A stretch of 64,000 nucleotides of DNA from Branchinecta lynchi (lineage: Eukaryota > Arthropoda > Branchiopoda > Anostraca > Branchinectidae): positions 19,528,628 through 19,592,627 of the forward strand of contig JAKZAP010000010.1 of NCBI GenBank assembly GCA_023053575.1, in the 5' to 3' direction. Every line of letters begins with the position of its first letter. Position 1 is the stretch's first letter. The translations under genes and the position numbers were made by a program. Below, piece by piece: positions 1 to 12,700 of this stretch. The notes beneath the pieces were generated by a model. The model worked only from the letters and a program-made list of their open reading frames with translations. It was not told the DNA's origin and did no database searches.

Positions 1-2046
1 GGGGTCAGATTTGCCGACTCTCAGGAACTTATTCGTGTTGCACCGATTTGTGTACAGTGCTGTCGTGATCCAAAGGGCCATTACCAGCTATTCATAAGTG
101 CCTAATGAAGGGGTGAATGCCACTTTGATTGCCCGTACCTGAAAGTGTCAGAATGGCGAATATCCATAGCGATGAGGAAACACTGATAAAGCGATCTCTT
201 AATACCTTTTGCAGAAGCTCATCAAGGCAGACTTCTAGGTGATATTTTTAGTTGTTGACAGGCAGAACAGTTTTGGATATCTCCAGATCTCTTCGAGACG
301 ATTCTGTGACAGAAATCCGATCTGATTTCAGCAGTTTGATGACACTCACCATGACCATGTCGTATTCTACCTCTTCCATGATGCCGATATCAGAGGCGTC
401 ATTTCTCAAAAACCTAGATGAGGCAATGGTGTATCACTGATTATTAGTTCGGTTATTAGGTCAAAGTTTAGTGAAAGACCTTCTTAAAACCCACTTCGCA
501 ACTGACTGTCCTAATGATACCAATCATTTTTTTTCTGAATGATTTTATTTCAGATGCAGCTGCCCCCTGTTGTGAACGGGGAAATGGATGTTGGGTAACG
601 TTGCCCGTTGGCGTGGATAAGGCGGTGGGTAACCAAAGGTTGTAGTGGTCTAGGGTTTACGTTAACATATAAAAAGTTTTATTTCAGACTTACTCTGTAC
701 AATGTAAATCCCAAATACAATACATGCAAACACAATACAGCGACTGAAAACTTACAACCAACGAACGACTGGTAAATAACGAATGTTTAGAAATTGAATG
801 ACTCAGTGCTGAGACAGAAACGAGCTTGTATACCTTCTTTGAATCTCAGCATCAGAAATGCTAGTCGTCAGTTACAAAATGATTTATTACCGGACGCTTC
901 TGAGACCTTTCTAGGTCTGAGACCTAGAAACCTAGAGCCACAGCTTTACAAGTCAAAAAGGCCATTTGTCACTTGCAAATTAATCTATGATCGGACGTTA
1001 GTTAGACTGGAAAAGATAAGACAACGACTTCAAAAGAAATGCTAGTTGTCACTTACTGACTGAAACTCAAATTCTGGGATGATTTATGACCGAACTTCAA
1101 CAAAGATTTTACGCTGACTTTGAACGTGAACTAAACCAGGCGAAGTTTATGTGCCAGAGTCGTTGGCCACAGTGGGGGGGGGGGGGAGTCCCGGAAATGG
1201 TAAACAAGCGAGGTGGTTTCAATGAAACTTGGAAAGTATAGAGATCTTATGCCTTAGACGACATATTTTAGGGTATGGACCAGAACCGAGCACGGTGCCA
1301 TAACAAGTGCTATATGAGCTCAAGTGCCATCGTAGCTCTTCTTTCTTTTTAGATGTTTCAGTTGCAGCCTTTTTCACCTGGGAGTTTTCACCCTGGGTCC
1401 CAGGTGTAGGGAGCAAAACCACGGCCTATCCCTCCTCGCCTAATCCACGCTTGGGACTGGCTCCCCTCCGACACGCGCCGGAGTAAGAAGCGGAGTTCAA
1501 CACAAGAGCACAGGCCTTAAAAGAAGGCATCCATGATGCGTGCCTCCTGGTGCAAGCATGATTTATTTTAGTGTGCCATGCATTTAGTGCTCGTTCGGCC
1601 TGAATGTGACCGTAATATAACGACGATGTCTTCAGAAAAATTCGGTCAGAGTTTTGGTCAGACTTCTTCGGGTCAGATTTGCCGACTCTCAGGAATTTAT
1701 CCGTGTTGCACCGATTTAGTTTCTGAGGATCGTGGTGGCATGTTCATACTTGTCTTTTTCCTTGGAGTCACCTTGAATATCTTGCCGGACTGTTGTCACA
1801 GTTCTCCAAAATATAAGGAGCGAAGTTCACGAAAATGGCTTATTGTGTACTGGACGACGTTCTCATTTCTTTCGTCTTCCGAAAGTTCACAAACAGACCT
1901 GGGCTGACCAGGCGAATAGACCTAGCCTTTGCCTTGTATCGGAAGGATAGCACGCTCCTCCGAGTGTTTGGATGTTTCGACAATGAAAATGCACAGTATT
2001 GTAGATTGCTCATACGATATGACGAAACAGCAGAGATAATACAATA
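1..2046. other. Non-coding stretch with a dispersed 50-bp repeat pair
   Basis: No gene is recognisable. The only clear structure is a direct repeat of about 50 bp at 3-53 and 1671-1720, beginning GGTCAGATTTGCCGACTCTC, with only a couple of differences. The open frames here are short, overlap on both strands and carry no domain I recognise. A G-run lies near 1177-1187. Confidence 0.5.
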
Positions 2047-2509
2047 GCCGCGTTCGTTTTCGTCGTTCGTCGTTGTCGGTAGGAAGAACGTCGTTTAAAT
2101 ATTTTTCCTATTAGCGTTTCCTTTGGCACGTTCTATAACCGTCGTTTCACGAACGAAGTTGATACGAAAACGTTAATAGTCGAACTAACCTAATATTTGC
2201 AACACCAGCTATAATAAAGTACAAAAATGGATTTTAGCATAACAGGACCATTGTTTTTAAACTTGGTTCACAACTTTGATTTGTTTTGTAGAGAATTTTG
2301 AAATTCTTGCCTAATTAATTAAGGGAGATGTCCAAACAGACTTTCCGGCTCAGTTCGTCAGTTCGACGAATGAAACGGCAGTTCAAGCGAACAAAGAGAA
2401 TTCCTCATTACCGGCAGCTGAACGCCGTTCACGAACGGCGTTGTAAATAAAACGCTTCTGGTACAACGACGGTTGGAACGGCGAACCGAACGACGAAAGC
2501 GAACGCAGC
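2047..2509. mobile_element. MITE-like element with terminal inverted repeats
   Basis: The ends are inverted copies: the left reads GCCGCGTTCGTTTTCGTCG and the right, reverse-complemented, reads GCTGCGTTCGCTTTCGTCG. TA flanks both sides, consistent with a 2-bp TA target duplication. The inside is AT-rich and non-coding, with further internal inverted motifs (CGTCGTT/AACGACG). It is best read as a non-autonomous DNA transposon of about 463 bp. The superfamily is unresolved. Confidence 0.6.
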
Positions 2510-2511
2510 TA

Positions 2512-4975
2512 ATAATCACGACTGAGTCGTCTTAGTTCCCATACAATCCAGTATGTAACAGACATATCAACTATAAACGCACGAAATGGCTTAAAATTAG
2601 AATATGTATGAACTTGTTGATTTCTGCCAGGCAAATAAACTGACAGCGCTTTAACCGATAACAATTCATGTCATTACATGTATGCCTGAAACGCGAAAAA
2701 TTCAAATTAGCTGAGTTGAACAGACCCAAGCGTTTCCTCTAAGTGGCCTCTTCATTATGACAGTTTTCGTGTTCCGAGAAGGTCAAACATTTTGCTATTT
2801 ACGGAGTAATGGTGCCCCAGTTCACGGGCTCACTGTTTTAGAATTACCGAGGGTATTACCCAGATGGAATGCTATATAAAGAAATTTTGCCGTGAGAAAA
2901 TAAACCAGTTTTTCTAGTGAATTTAGAAGTCTGACCCTCCTATCATGGAGCTTCGCCGACAAACAAGAACCCACGTAACGGGACCTAATTTGTGTATTCA
3001 ATTGATTTCAGCAACGTGAGCTTTGCTGAACCCCCAACCTGTTGCTGTGTTTTAATATACAGTCCTCAGCCACTGGATCTGTCAGGTTTCTTTTTTGTCT
3101 TTATTTCTTGAAGAAAACATGAAGGAAACAGATGATGACAACGCGCGAGATCAATCACGAGAAGATGGAACACAATATTGGCGTTTTTGCTCATCGTCCG
3201 TCTTTGTATTCCTTGATTCGTTTTTGTTATTATCCTTTACAAACATCTGGACAATCTCTTGGAACCGTCTAAAGAGTTTCCCGGGCAAAGACTACTATAG
3301 CATTGCCACCATTTAAAGTCATTGCAAATCCCGACTGTTGAGCGGTACAAATTTTACCAGGCTTTAATCTGGAATAAAATCCAGAGATTGTTACAGCGAG
3401 TTGTTCTTGCACATCAGTAGTGAAAGTATAGAAAAGAAAGAAACTAATTTTGAAGAGGAAATCAAATAAATATACATGCACCCACTTCCTTCAGAATGCT
3501 GCTGGAAAATGGCTAACCCTTTCGCTCACCACCCGGGTGCCGTCCACCAACACCAGGATTCTTAATTTCACATGAGCAGAGTGATCCATCATTGAATAAA
3601 TAAAAATATTTTATCCGTGTATTTTAAACATTAACTGTGAGCAGTTTATTCTTGCGAATATTTACGTTTACCTTTTAATACCTTTGGGAGGGACGTCCAG
3701 TTTGTGCCGACGGGACATGAAACTTGCCAAAAAAAAGTTTCGCATCAACAGCGTACATTGCCGGCCAACACTGAACAGACCCGTGGACAGTTATCTGTAA
3801 CACATCGGCTCAGATTATTCTGAAATGAAAAATCCTAGATTTAAATTCAAGGGTCTCAGGTTTTCATTTAGCTTTCGTTAATAAGCGAAGCCTTCAAAGA
3901 CCGTAACCAGGATAAATTAAACCACGCGCCAAAGCTTAGTTCTTTTTTGTCTGCTTTTTTTCTAGCAAAATTTAATTAGCTATAAATTTTAATTGAATCC
4001 ACGAAAAAAATCCGCGCCGAAAACGCAAAATTAAAGACACTTTGTGGAAACGCTGATGTATGAAGCGTCTTTTAGCGATCCCAGATAACAGTAGGGATCA
4101 CCTATGCTATCACAGATCCGTCCGGCGAATAAAGAAGTGCCCACCCAGAATAAACTAGACACAAATAAATTTGTTCAGAATTTGCCAGAGCCTGTTGCCG
4201 AGTACGAGACAAGTCTGAGACCGAAGTCACGCTCACGAGTCAAGAAGAGTCCGAGTCCGGACAAAAATCGTGCGAGACAAGACGAGACCGTCCGTGAAAG
4301 AGTGTGTCAAGAAGTCTCGAGAGCGAGCAATATATTTGTTCTTCAAATAATGGAGTATACAGAGAAGTCATACGAGAAGGAGCCAGGCGAAATTTCTAAC
4401 CGAAGGATATTTTATGGAAGAAAATGCTTGAGAGGAGAGCTACCCACCATCCTAAATGAAATCCTGGTCGGGGGCTCGGGGCTGGTCAGTCACATGAAAT
4501 GATATTTTAATGGCACTGGCCCTCCGACCAATTTTGGGGGGAGTTAACGCAAGGGAATCCTCAAATTACTGATGTGTAAGTTACGAACGGGTGGTCCGAT
4601 TCCTTTGAGATTTCTGGGTGGTGAACTGATAACCTAGATATCTAAAATCTGTCCGAACCACTTGCAGCAGCGACTGGGGGAGTTGGGAGGGGGGTTTCCA
4701 GAAGCTGTGCAAGTGCACAAGAAAGTTGGACGGTACCGATTATATGCGGCCTAAATATGTTATTTGGCGTCCGGACCGGATTCGACAATGGTTAGAGGAT
4801 GAAGGGGGTACCAGACATTGGCAGATATGCTCCGATTCGAGCCAAACTTGATGAACGGAACAAGAGATGTCGGAGATGCGACGTCCGAGTAGTATTCGGC
4901 CACAGTGGGGGGAGTTGGAGGGATAGTCCCGGGATTTTGTGGCTCGCAGAAGAGTCAAAGGGGTTGAGCTTAACT
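2512..4975. other. Unassigned AT-rich stretch
   Basis: No convincing gene. A TATATAAAG box at about 2873 is followed by AATAAA near 2903 and then by TGGAGC near 2946. This could be a decayed LTR end, but no partner LTR is visible. At 4200-4320 there is a purine-rich degenerate stretch with repeated GAGACAAG/GAGACC motifs, echoed at 6270-6370. A 132-codon open frame at 4104-4502 covers it and is probably repeat-derived. Confidence 0.4.
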
Positions 4976-5095
4976 GTCCTGACGAGGACCCTTGCCACGA
5001 AGTGCCGAAATATCGCTGATGAAGAATCATAGCTGATGTTTCCGTTGTAAACATTGTTTGAATAAATGTTTCAAGGTCAGCTTGGGCTCAAAGAA
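4976..5095 (-). repeat. Repeat M copy (GCCCAAGCTGA family)
   Basis: On the minus strand this block reads from AGCCCAAGCTGACC through ATATTTCGGC to GGCAAGGGTCCTCGTC. It matches 52556-52680 over its whole length with scattered differences. Shorter relatives lie at 21130-21240, 37364-37464, 37675-37765 and 49316-49408. It does not code for anything I recognise and is probably the end segment of a dispersed element. Confidence 0.6.
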
Positions 5096-7448
5096 TATTG
5101 AGCTTAACTAGTATTAAAGTTCTCTACACATATATATAAACTTCTCTACACATATTTTGGGGCTCAGACCGAATCGACCGCTTTCCGAAACACTTCCAAG
5201 TTTGGACGAGACTTGACGGTATCACAGAACTCGAATTACCAAAGTCACATTAATCAATGGAACTAAACTAAATATTTGTTTAATATAATGTTTTGTAGAA
5301 AAGTATTCGGTGCGAAATTATCTTCTTTTATATTACTATTAGTAATTGAAGTCGTTTCGTATTTAAACGTAATAGATAAATTGTTACACAGGTTTGAAGT
5401 TAATGTGGGTCTACTTTTCGAGTTCTGAGACAATTAGTATAAAGACCGGAAGTCTGTATAGATTTAAATAAGAATAAGAAGCTCTATTTTGAATACAGTA
5501 AGTGTTTTATTATTCTCTGTTTAGTGCCAATTTATGGAGGTTTGGGCGAGCTCCGTGAGTTAGCAAAGGGTTGCCAGCTCTGAAAACCCGTCCGCCAGTG
5601 GGCGCTGTCCGTGTCAGATGGGTGGCAAGGGATGAAACAATTGATTACTCTTGTACGTGTCTGAACAGGATTTGAACACGGCGGGTGGAGTTTTAGGGCG
5701 GTTTCCGGAAATTTTGTGGAATGCCTAGGGATCAAACGAGTGGAATAATTAAGCTTGAAAATTGAGGGTACATAACATAAGTCATTCGGAGTCCCGGGAG
5801 GGTTTGGCTTCGCGACGCTAGTTGAATACAGGATATTCCCCGGAATTGCTCAGACTCGAGTCAAAGAGCACTGGAATGAAGAAACAAAACAAAAAAATAG
5901 GATTTACTTTTGTACTTTTGATGTATGTACCTAAGCTGTCAGAGCGCTTCTAGCTACCTCAGGTTTCAGTAATTACTTTATCAAATGATTTGCACTTGCC
6001 ACTGCACTGTTTGTAATCCAAATTTCCCAACATAACTGTCAGGATCGCTCATCTTCACAAATGTGATTTTTCAGAAGCCTTTACATACCCTTGTTACATA
6101 TGGTTCTTAGTTGTATTACTTAGTCCTCCAAGGTATTACTAGATTTAATCCTGCTGAAAAAGGTGCGACATAACCATCCATTGGCCAATTTCTTTCATTG
6201 GTAGCTGGAGAGTTCGTTTTATTTTAAAATTGCCATGCCGAGACTTTTGGACTCGTGACTCTGTCGGATTTGGAGACAAGACGAGTCCTGATCTGTGAAC
6301 GACGAGGTCGAGACGGTACGAGTCCACGGAAAAGGTGCCTTGAGACCGTCTCGGGACGAGTTCGGAGGCGGAGTCCCCCACCTCTGGAAATTGCAGATTA
6401 AAAGATTTTTGTTAATTAGAAGAATTTGGGTTAAAAGACACGCTTATTTCTGGAGTAATGCAATCACGTGTTGCAAGAAACCGATCTACCGACGGAACTT
6501 CTACTTTTTAGATTCAAACGATATATCCCTATTCTTGCTCGGATTGCGCGTAACCTGGAGGATTGGTAAATACACATTTTCTTTTTTTGTGTTTACTGAT
6601 CAAGAAATACAGAACGGAGTTGGTTTCAAGCATAAACATTATTTTCTAGGCCCTTTTTAAGATAAAATTAGTTAAAGTGCTTGTTCTCTCTGCCCAAGCT
6701 GCCTAGGAGTTCATTTCTATCGTTCAAGATAAGGTTTTATATTGTAATCTCGTAGTCCCTGGTTGTGGAAACACCAGAGGGGTTGAATCTGGAACATGGA
6801 TGGATCATGGTTAGTTTTTAACTTGTGATGTATTTATAGCCCTTAGTAGATGTAAGTGTCCACCACTTGGCCTCGAGCCCTCTCTTTGCCAAATTGGCTC
6901 TTTTTTGTATTTAAAATAAACAGAACTGGAACTTGATCTTCAACAAAAAAATAACTGCACAAGTTTATATTGAACCTTCCTGTTCCGTTCCAACTTACAG
7001 CCAGCATTTTATTACAGTTCGGAATTTTGGAAATTGTCTGTAAATTAAGCAAAGGACGTCGGTGGGACATTATCCTTTATTAAGTTGAGTAAAAAGAGTT
7101 TGCTGCCTCGTAATAATATGATTTATGGGGAGCTAGTTCTTATCCTTAATTTTCTTAATATTATTTGAAAATTGCTGATTCTTAATTTTGTTGAAAATTC
7201 TTGGAATGTTTGGAAGCCATTGCCTGGCAACAGATTGAATATGTGGGGAAAGGTCAAGAGTTCTAAGACTTAATTTTGTACAGCTGTAACGGAGATAAAG
7301 ATAGTGGCTAGTAAAGCAAGAGTTATAACAGCAGGCAGCCAAGCTGAAAATAAGAAGTGAATACTTTGCAATCAAATCTCGCAGCGTGAATTTACCCAGC
7401 ATGCTTAGATTACGTCTTGCCAGAGGCTGACTATAACAGTGCGAAACA
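5096..7448. other. Unassigned stretch, no gene recognised
   Basis: Short open frames occur on both strands, but none shows a domain, signal peptide or supporting splice sites. The sequence near 6240-6370 repeats the GAGACAAGACGAG purine motif seen at 4200-4320. The segment at 6425-6450 (AAAAGACACGCTTATT) reappears near 22790 inside the hAT-type element. This suggests relic repeat sequence. Confidence 0.4.
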
Positions 7449-7616
7449 CACTGTAAAAAGTTTCTCCGAGTAAGGATTAAAGTTAACTGCAGTATTTGCT
7501 ACTGGGATTCATCTTATCTCTACTGGGATAAGATTAATCCGAATTGGAGATAATCTTGTCTCATTAGAGACAAGATTAATCCCAGTAGTAAATACTGCAA
7601 GTTTTTTTTTACAGTG
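7449..7616. mobile_element. Short palindromic MITE, CACTGTAAAAA ends
   Basis: The element begins CACTGTAAAAAG and ends with TTTTTACAGTG. Inside, CTGCAGTATTTGCTACTGGG is mirrored by CCCAGTAGTAAATACTGCA, so most of the 168 bp can fold. It has no coding capacity. No clear target duplication is visible, so exact ends are uncertain by a few bases. Confidence 0.65.
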
Positions 7617-7799
7617 CACACACGATAAGGCTTTCCTGGCCGGATTGTCCTCAGTTTGATCATAAAGCTGAAAAATCTCACCATCTCCATGTGGAAGTGA
7701 TGATGGGGACGAAAACCCGGTAAGCAGTTCCAGCCAGGTGCGCCCGACCGTGAGTGTTCACAGTTTAAGGGAAAGTACAAAATTATTTGTATATATATG

Positions 7800-8003
7800 C
7801 TTTAGTCAAAATTTGTGTCACCAAGAAAAAGTTCTGGCAACTGCAGTCGAGTCGCGATTGATTGACTTCTAACTGTATATAAATATAATGAGCTTGATTC
7901 GTAAGTGTATTGATTTACAAGTGTATTATACCTTGTTTTTGTGTTGAATCCTACGTTATCACTTTTAAGAGATATTTGTAAATAAATGTTTGATTGATTG
8001 AAA
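7800..8003 (+). mobile_element. LINE 3' end with (TGAT)n-type tail
   Basis: The block ends TTTGTAAATAAATGTTTGATTGATTG. A polyadenylation-like AATAAA followed by a short simple-sequence tail is typical of CR1/L2-type LINE 3' untranslated regions. Upstream there is no readable reverse transcriptase, so this is a 5'-truncated copy. The family assignment is inferred from the tail style only. Confidence 0.45.
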
Positions 8004-8042
8004 CCCAAATGGCATGGATTTAGTACCAATGTGAGCAAAAAA

Positions 8043-8527
8043 CAGCCGAGAATACAAGAAAGGTAGCCGAGAACGTCGGAAACGTAGCCGAGAATACTGA
8101 TTTGTCGCTGAAAGGTGTTAAGTGTACCCGAGATAACACTATTTTGTTGCCGAGATTGACAAAGTGTAGCCGAAAACTATCAATGTAGTTTCCAAATAGT
8201 CATAAATACACCCGAGAATCCCAGAAATCCAAGATTGCTGAAAATGCAGCCGGGATTGTAGAAAATCTAACAGAAATTCTTAGAAAATACATATTTCTTA
8301 GAAAAAAAAATACCGTCACTAAGGGATACAAAAATATAGCCGAGATGGCAACAAATACCGCCGAGATTACAAAAAAATATATTAGCAGTAGCAATGTTGA
8401 CATGTTTTTCACAGCGATCTTGGCTACAAAGGCTTCGATCTCGGTGACAAACAATGTTATCTTGGGTACACTTAAAATCTCACAGCGACAAATGCATCCC
8501 AGCTACCTTTCAAACATTCTCGGCTAA
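8043..8527. mobile_element. Foldback element built from AGCCGAGAA repeats
   Basis: The left arm (about 8043-8190) contains repeated AGCCGAGAA(T/C) blocks and the string TTAAGTGTACCCGAGATAAC. The right arm (about 8410-8527) is its inverted copy, with TTATCTTGGGTACACTTAAA and ATTCTCGGCT. The centre (8190-8410) carries more degenerate units of the same kind. It is a long-arm inverted-repeat element without a coding region. Confidence 0.6.
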
Positions 8528-8548
8528 ACTTCAGGCATTCTCTGCTGC

Positions 8549-9397
8549 TTTTTGGGATCCCGAAACGTAAGTGAAGGATCCCATGCTGCTTTTTGGGATC
8601 CCAAAACGTAAGTGGAGGACACCTATGACATCGCAAAAGTTGTCCGTCCGTCTGTAAGCACGATAACTCTCGAAGGGAATGAGATATGTTGATGAAACTT
8701 GGTGTGAGGATTTTTTGGGTCAAGGGTAAGGTCGAGTTCGTAGACGGGCTCTGTAGCCCTATATTTTTTTGGGGGGGAAGGGGGTTCAAATTAATGGACA
8801 AACAAAATATTTTTCAACAGCTAATGTGATAGTCGATTACGGGGTAAGAAGACATGCTGAGCACGATTGTGAAAATCATTTTCTCGCCGGACAAGTGGTT
8901 CGTCCGGATCCAGCAAAAACCGGAAAGTTTGTTAAAAGTAAAAGTTTCATTTGAAGTTGTTTAAATGTTTGATTTAGGGGTAAGAATACATGCTGAGCAC
9001 GATGAGGAAAATCATTTTCTCGCCGGACAAGCAGTTCGTCCGGAATCCGGTCAAAACTGGAAAGTTGGTTCGAAGTTACAGTTTCTTCTGAAGTTGATTA
9101 AATGTTTGATTTAGAGGTAAGAAGACATGCTGAACCCGATGGTGAAAACCATTTTCTCGCCGGACAACTAGTTCGCCTGTAATCCGGCCAAAGCCGGAAA
9201 ATATGTTAAAAGCAAAAGCTTTATCTGAAGATGATTAGATGATAGATTTAGGGGTAATAAGAGACGCTCATTCTGTATATGACGATCGTTTTTTACCCGG
9301 ACATATAACTAGTCCGAAATCTGGTTGTACCCCAAGACCCAATTGTCTGGATCAAATCTTAGATTTTTGCTGTCCCGTCGACACATTTGGTCTTGTT
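8549..9397 (+). repeat. Repeat S, copy 1
   Basis: It begins at a GGGATCCC palindrome followed by AAAACGTAAGTGGAGG, and here the head is partly duplicated (8549-8600). A conserved head follows (CATCGCAAAAGTTGTCCGTC, CACGATAACTCTCGAAGGGA). Next come about four degenerate ~135-bp units with the motif AAGACATGCTGA and GCCGGACAAG..GTTCG. It ends in a tail closing with GGTCTTGTTT. The tail is less well conserved than in the 28-kb copy. Confidence 0.75.
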
Positions 9398-9740
9398 TGT
9401 TCACAACGGTGCTAAATCCATGCCATACGCTGTGCTAACAGAGAAGTTCCATGTACAAGACACAAGCGATACCCTACGGAGAAACAAAACACAAACTATT
9501 AATCTTTTATCCAGCGCACTTACTACATGGAATCTGATTTCCCAGATATATTTATAGTTTGTAGACAAAGAAGTACCTGGGAATAAAACAGCACCAGCCT
9601 TCTCATCAAAACCCAGAGAACGGAGCTCTTGTCAACGTTCCAACGAACGACAGGTTATATTATCTTGTGGCTCTCTAAGAGTCATCATCACGCTTAGAAA
9701 TACAGTTCCTTTTCCAGTCTCCGACACCCACAAGTCAGAA
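9398..9740. other. Short unassigned gap
   Basis: Nothing coding or repetitive is recognised between repeat S copy 1 and the first Helentron-like element. The base immediately left of the element, at 9740, is A. Confidence 0.5.
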
Positions 9741-12700
9741 CTAGACCTACGTTGCCCGGGCAACGTGAAGTGTTGCGGCAACCTTTGTCCGGCTTCGCCG
9801 GCTAAAGTGTTGCGAGAGCAACACTTTGGCTTTGTTTCTTCGCTGTCGGTTAAATGCTGAAATTGTCAACTTATCGAAGCTTTTAAAACGGTATGATCTA
9901 AAAAGAAGAATCACATAATCAAAAGCTGTTCTTTAGCGTTGTAAAACCAACAACAAAACAATATCGGAAGAAGGCTATCCGTAACGTTTCAGGATTAAAA
10001 TACCATAGATGACACTATTAATTATTACAAAACTACCTTATTGTTTTAAATTACCGTATCGTTTGTACCCGTTGCGTAAACAGTTAATCCTAGGTTATAG
10101 CGATAGACCATCGATACAAACTTTCTTACTGTCATATTTACAGAAATCGAATACAATGTGCACCAATTTTCAAAAATTTCTAGCCCCCTCGTGAACCGAT
10201 TCTTACTTACAAGTCCGTCTCCCGTGATTGACATCAAATTCACCGGAAACAAATAATGGATACACTAGCTATCAAAAGTTGCAAACCCCTCATCGCTGAA
10301 GATGATTATAGCATAAAAGCCGATTATTACTTACAAGTCCCATGCATGTCTTACAATTGGGAACAAAATTGTTCTTACCATCGAATACACCTGAGACAAA
10401 TAACAGATATACCAACTAGCAAAAGCTGCAAACTCCTCGTTGCCGAAGATGATTATGAGCTAACAGTCCACTGTTGCTTACAGTCGACTGTTGCTTACAA
10501 GTCCCTTACATGTCTCACAACTGGTATCGCCTATTTTTGGTTTCAGTGTGTACCTTACTCCTGAAGTTGTCAACCCCTTGAAACTTTCAAACTGGTTTAT
10601 CTCATGAAGGATTTTTGTTCAAAAAAATGGATGGCATATATTTTGATCAGCTCTTCAAGGGCTATCGATTGCCCTAACCACAACAAAAGCATATCGGAAA
10701 AAGGGACTAAATTGACTTTGCAGTCAGTTGAACTGCATCCTTTTCAATCGCAGACATCGTGACGGATGAAAACTTGGAATAATATCCTATATAATCTAGT
10801 TGGTATTATAAAGCTATCCGTAACTTTTTAGGAATAAAATACCATAGATGACACTCTTAATTATTACGAAACTACCTTGTTTTACATTACAGTATCGTTT
10901 GTACCCGTTGCGTTAACAGTAAATCCTAGGTTACAGCGATAGACCAACGATACAAACTTTCTTACCGTCAGATTTATATAAATCGAATACAATGTGCAAC
11001 AATTTGCACAAATTTCTAGCCCCTCGTGCACCGATTCTACTGACAAGTCCCTTTCCCGTGATAGACATCAAGTTCACCGGATAAAAATAATGGGTACACC
11101 GACTAGCAAAAGTTGCAAACCCCTCATCGCTGAAGATTTGTGTAGCATAACAGCCGATTATTACTTACAAGTCCCTTGCATGTTTTACATTTGGGAACCA
11201 AATTGTTCATCAAATGACAGGTACGCCAACTAGCGAGAGCGGCAAACCTCTCATTGCCGAAGAGGATTATGAGCTAACAGTCGCCTGTCGCGTACAAGTC
11301 CCCTAAATGTCTCACAACTGGTATCGCCTATTTTTGGTTTCAGTGGGTACCTTACTACTGAAGTTGTCAACCCCTTGAAACTTTCAAACTGGTGTATCTC
11401 ATAAAGGAATTTTTTTACCAAAAAATGGATGTCATATACTTTGATCAGCTCATCAGCGGCTATCGATTGCCGTCGAAGTTGAACTTTATCCTTTTCAATC
11501 GTAGATATCGTGACGGATGAAAACTTGGAACAATATCTTATATAATCTAGTTGATATTATAAAGCTATCCATAACTTTTCAGGATTAAAATACCATAGAT
11601 GACACTATTAATTATTACAAAATTACCTTATTGTTTTACATTACCGTATCGTTTGTACCCGTTGCGTAAACAGTTAATCCTAGGTTATAGCGATAGACCA
11701 TCGATACAAACTTTCTTACTGTCATATTTACAGAAATCGAATACAATGTGCACCAATTTTCAAAAATGTCTAGCCCCTCGTGAACCAATTCTTACTTACA
11801 AGTCCGTCTCCCGTGATTGACATCAAATTCACCGGAAACAAATAATGGATATACCAGCTATCAAAATTTGCAAGCCCCTCATCGCTCGATTATAGCATAA
11901 GCTTTTTAAACGGGATGTTCTAAAAAAATTAATCTTATGATCAAAAGGTATTCTTCAGCGTTGTAAAAACAACAACAAAATAATATAGGAAGAAGGGACT
12001 AAATTAACTTTGCAGTCAGTTGTACTTTATCCTTTTCAATCGTAGACATCGTGACGGATGAAAACTTGGAACAATATCTTATATAATCTGGTTGGTAATA
12101 GAAAGCTATCCGTAACTTTTCAGGATTAAAATACCATAGATGACACTATTAATTATCATGAAACTACCTCATTGCTTTACATTTTCGTTTGTATCCGTTG
12201 TGTAAACAGTTAATCCTCGGTTACATTGATAGACCATCGACACAAACTTTCTTACCGTCAGATTTATAGAAATCGAATACAATGTGCACCCATTTGCAAA
12301 AATTCCTAGCCCCTCGTGAACCGATTCCTACTTACAAGTCCCTCTCCCGTGATATACATTAAGTTAACCGGAAACAAATAATGGGTACACCAGCTAGCAA
12401 AAGCTGCAAACCCATCATCGCAGAAGATGATTGTAGCATAACAGCCGATTATTACTTACAAGTCCCTTGCATATCTTACCATTGGGAACCAAATTGTTCT
12501 TACCATCGAATATACCGGAAACAAATAACAGGTATACCAACTAGCAAAAGCTGCAAACCCCTCATTACCGAAGATGATTTATGGGCTAACAGTCGACTGT
12601 TGCTTAAAAGTCCCCTATATGTATCATAACTGGTATCGCCTATTTTTGGTTTCAATGTACCTTACTATGAAGTTGTCAACCCCTTTGAAATTTTCAAACT

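Noticed and set aside
2700..3060. Possible solo LTR
   Set aside because: A TATA-like box and AATAAA are present, but there is no partner LTR, no target duplication and no definite primer site.
4104..4502. 132-residue charged protein
   Set aside because: The frame lies on a purine-rich degenerate repeat, with no domain, splice sites or conserved start.
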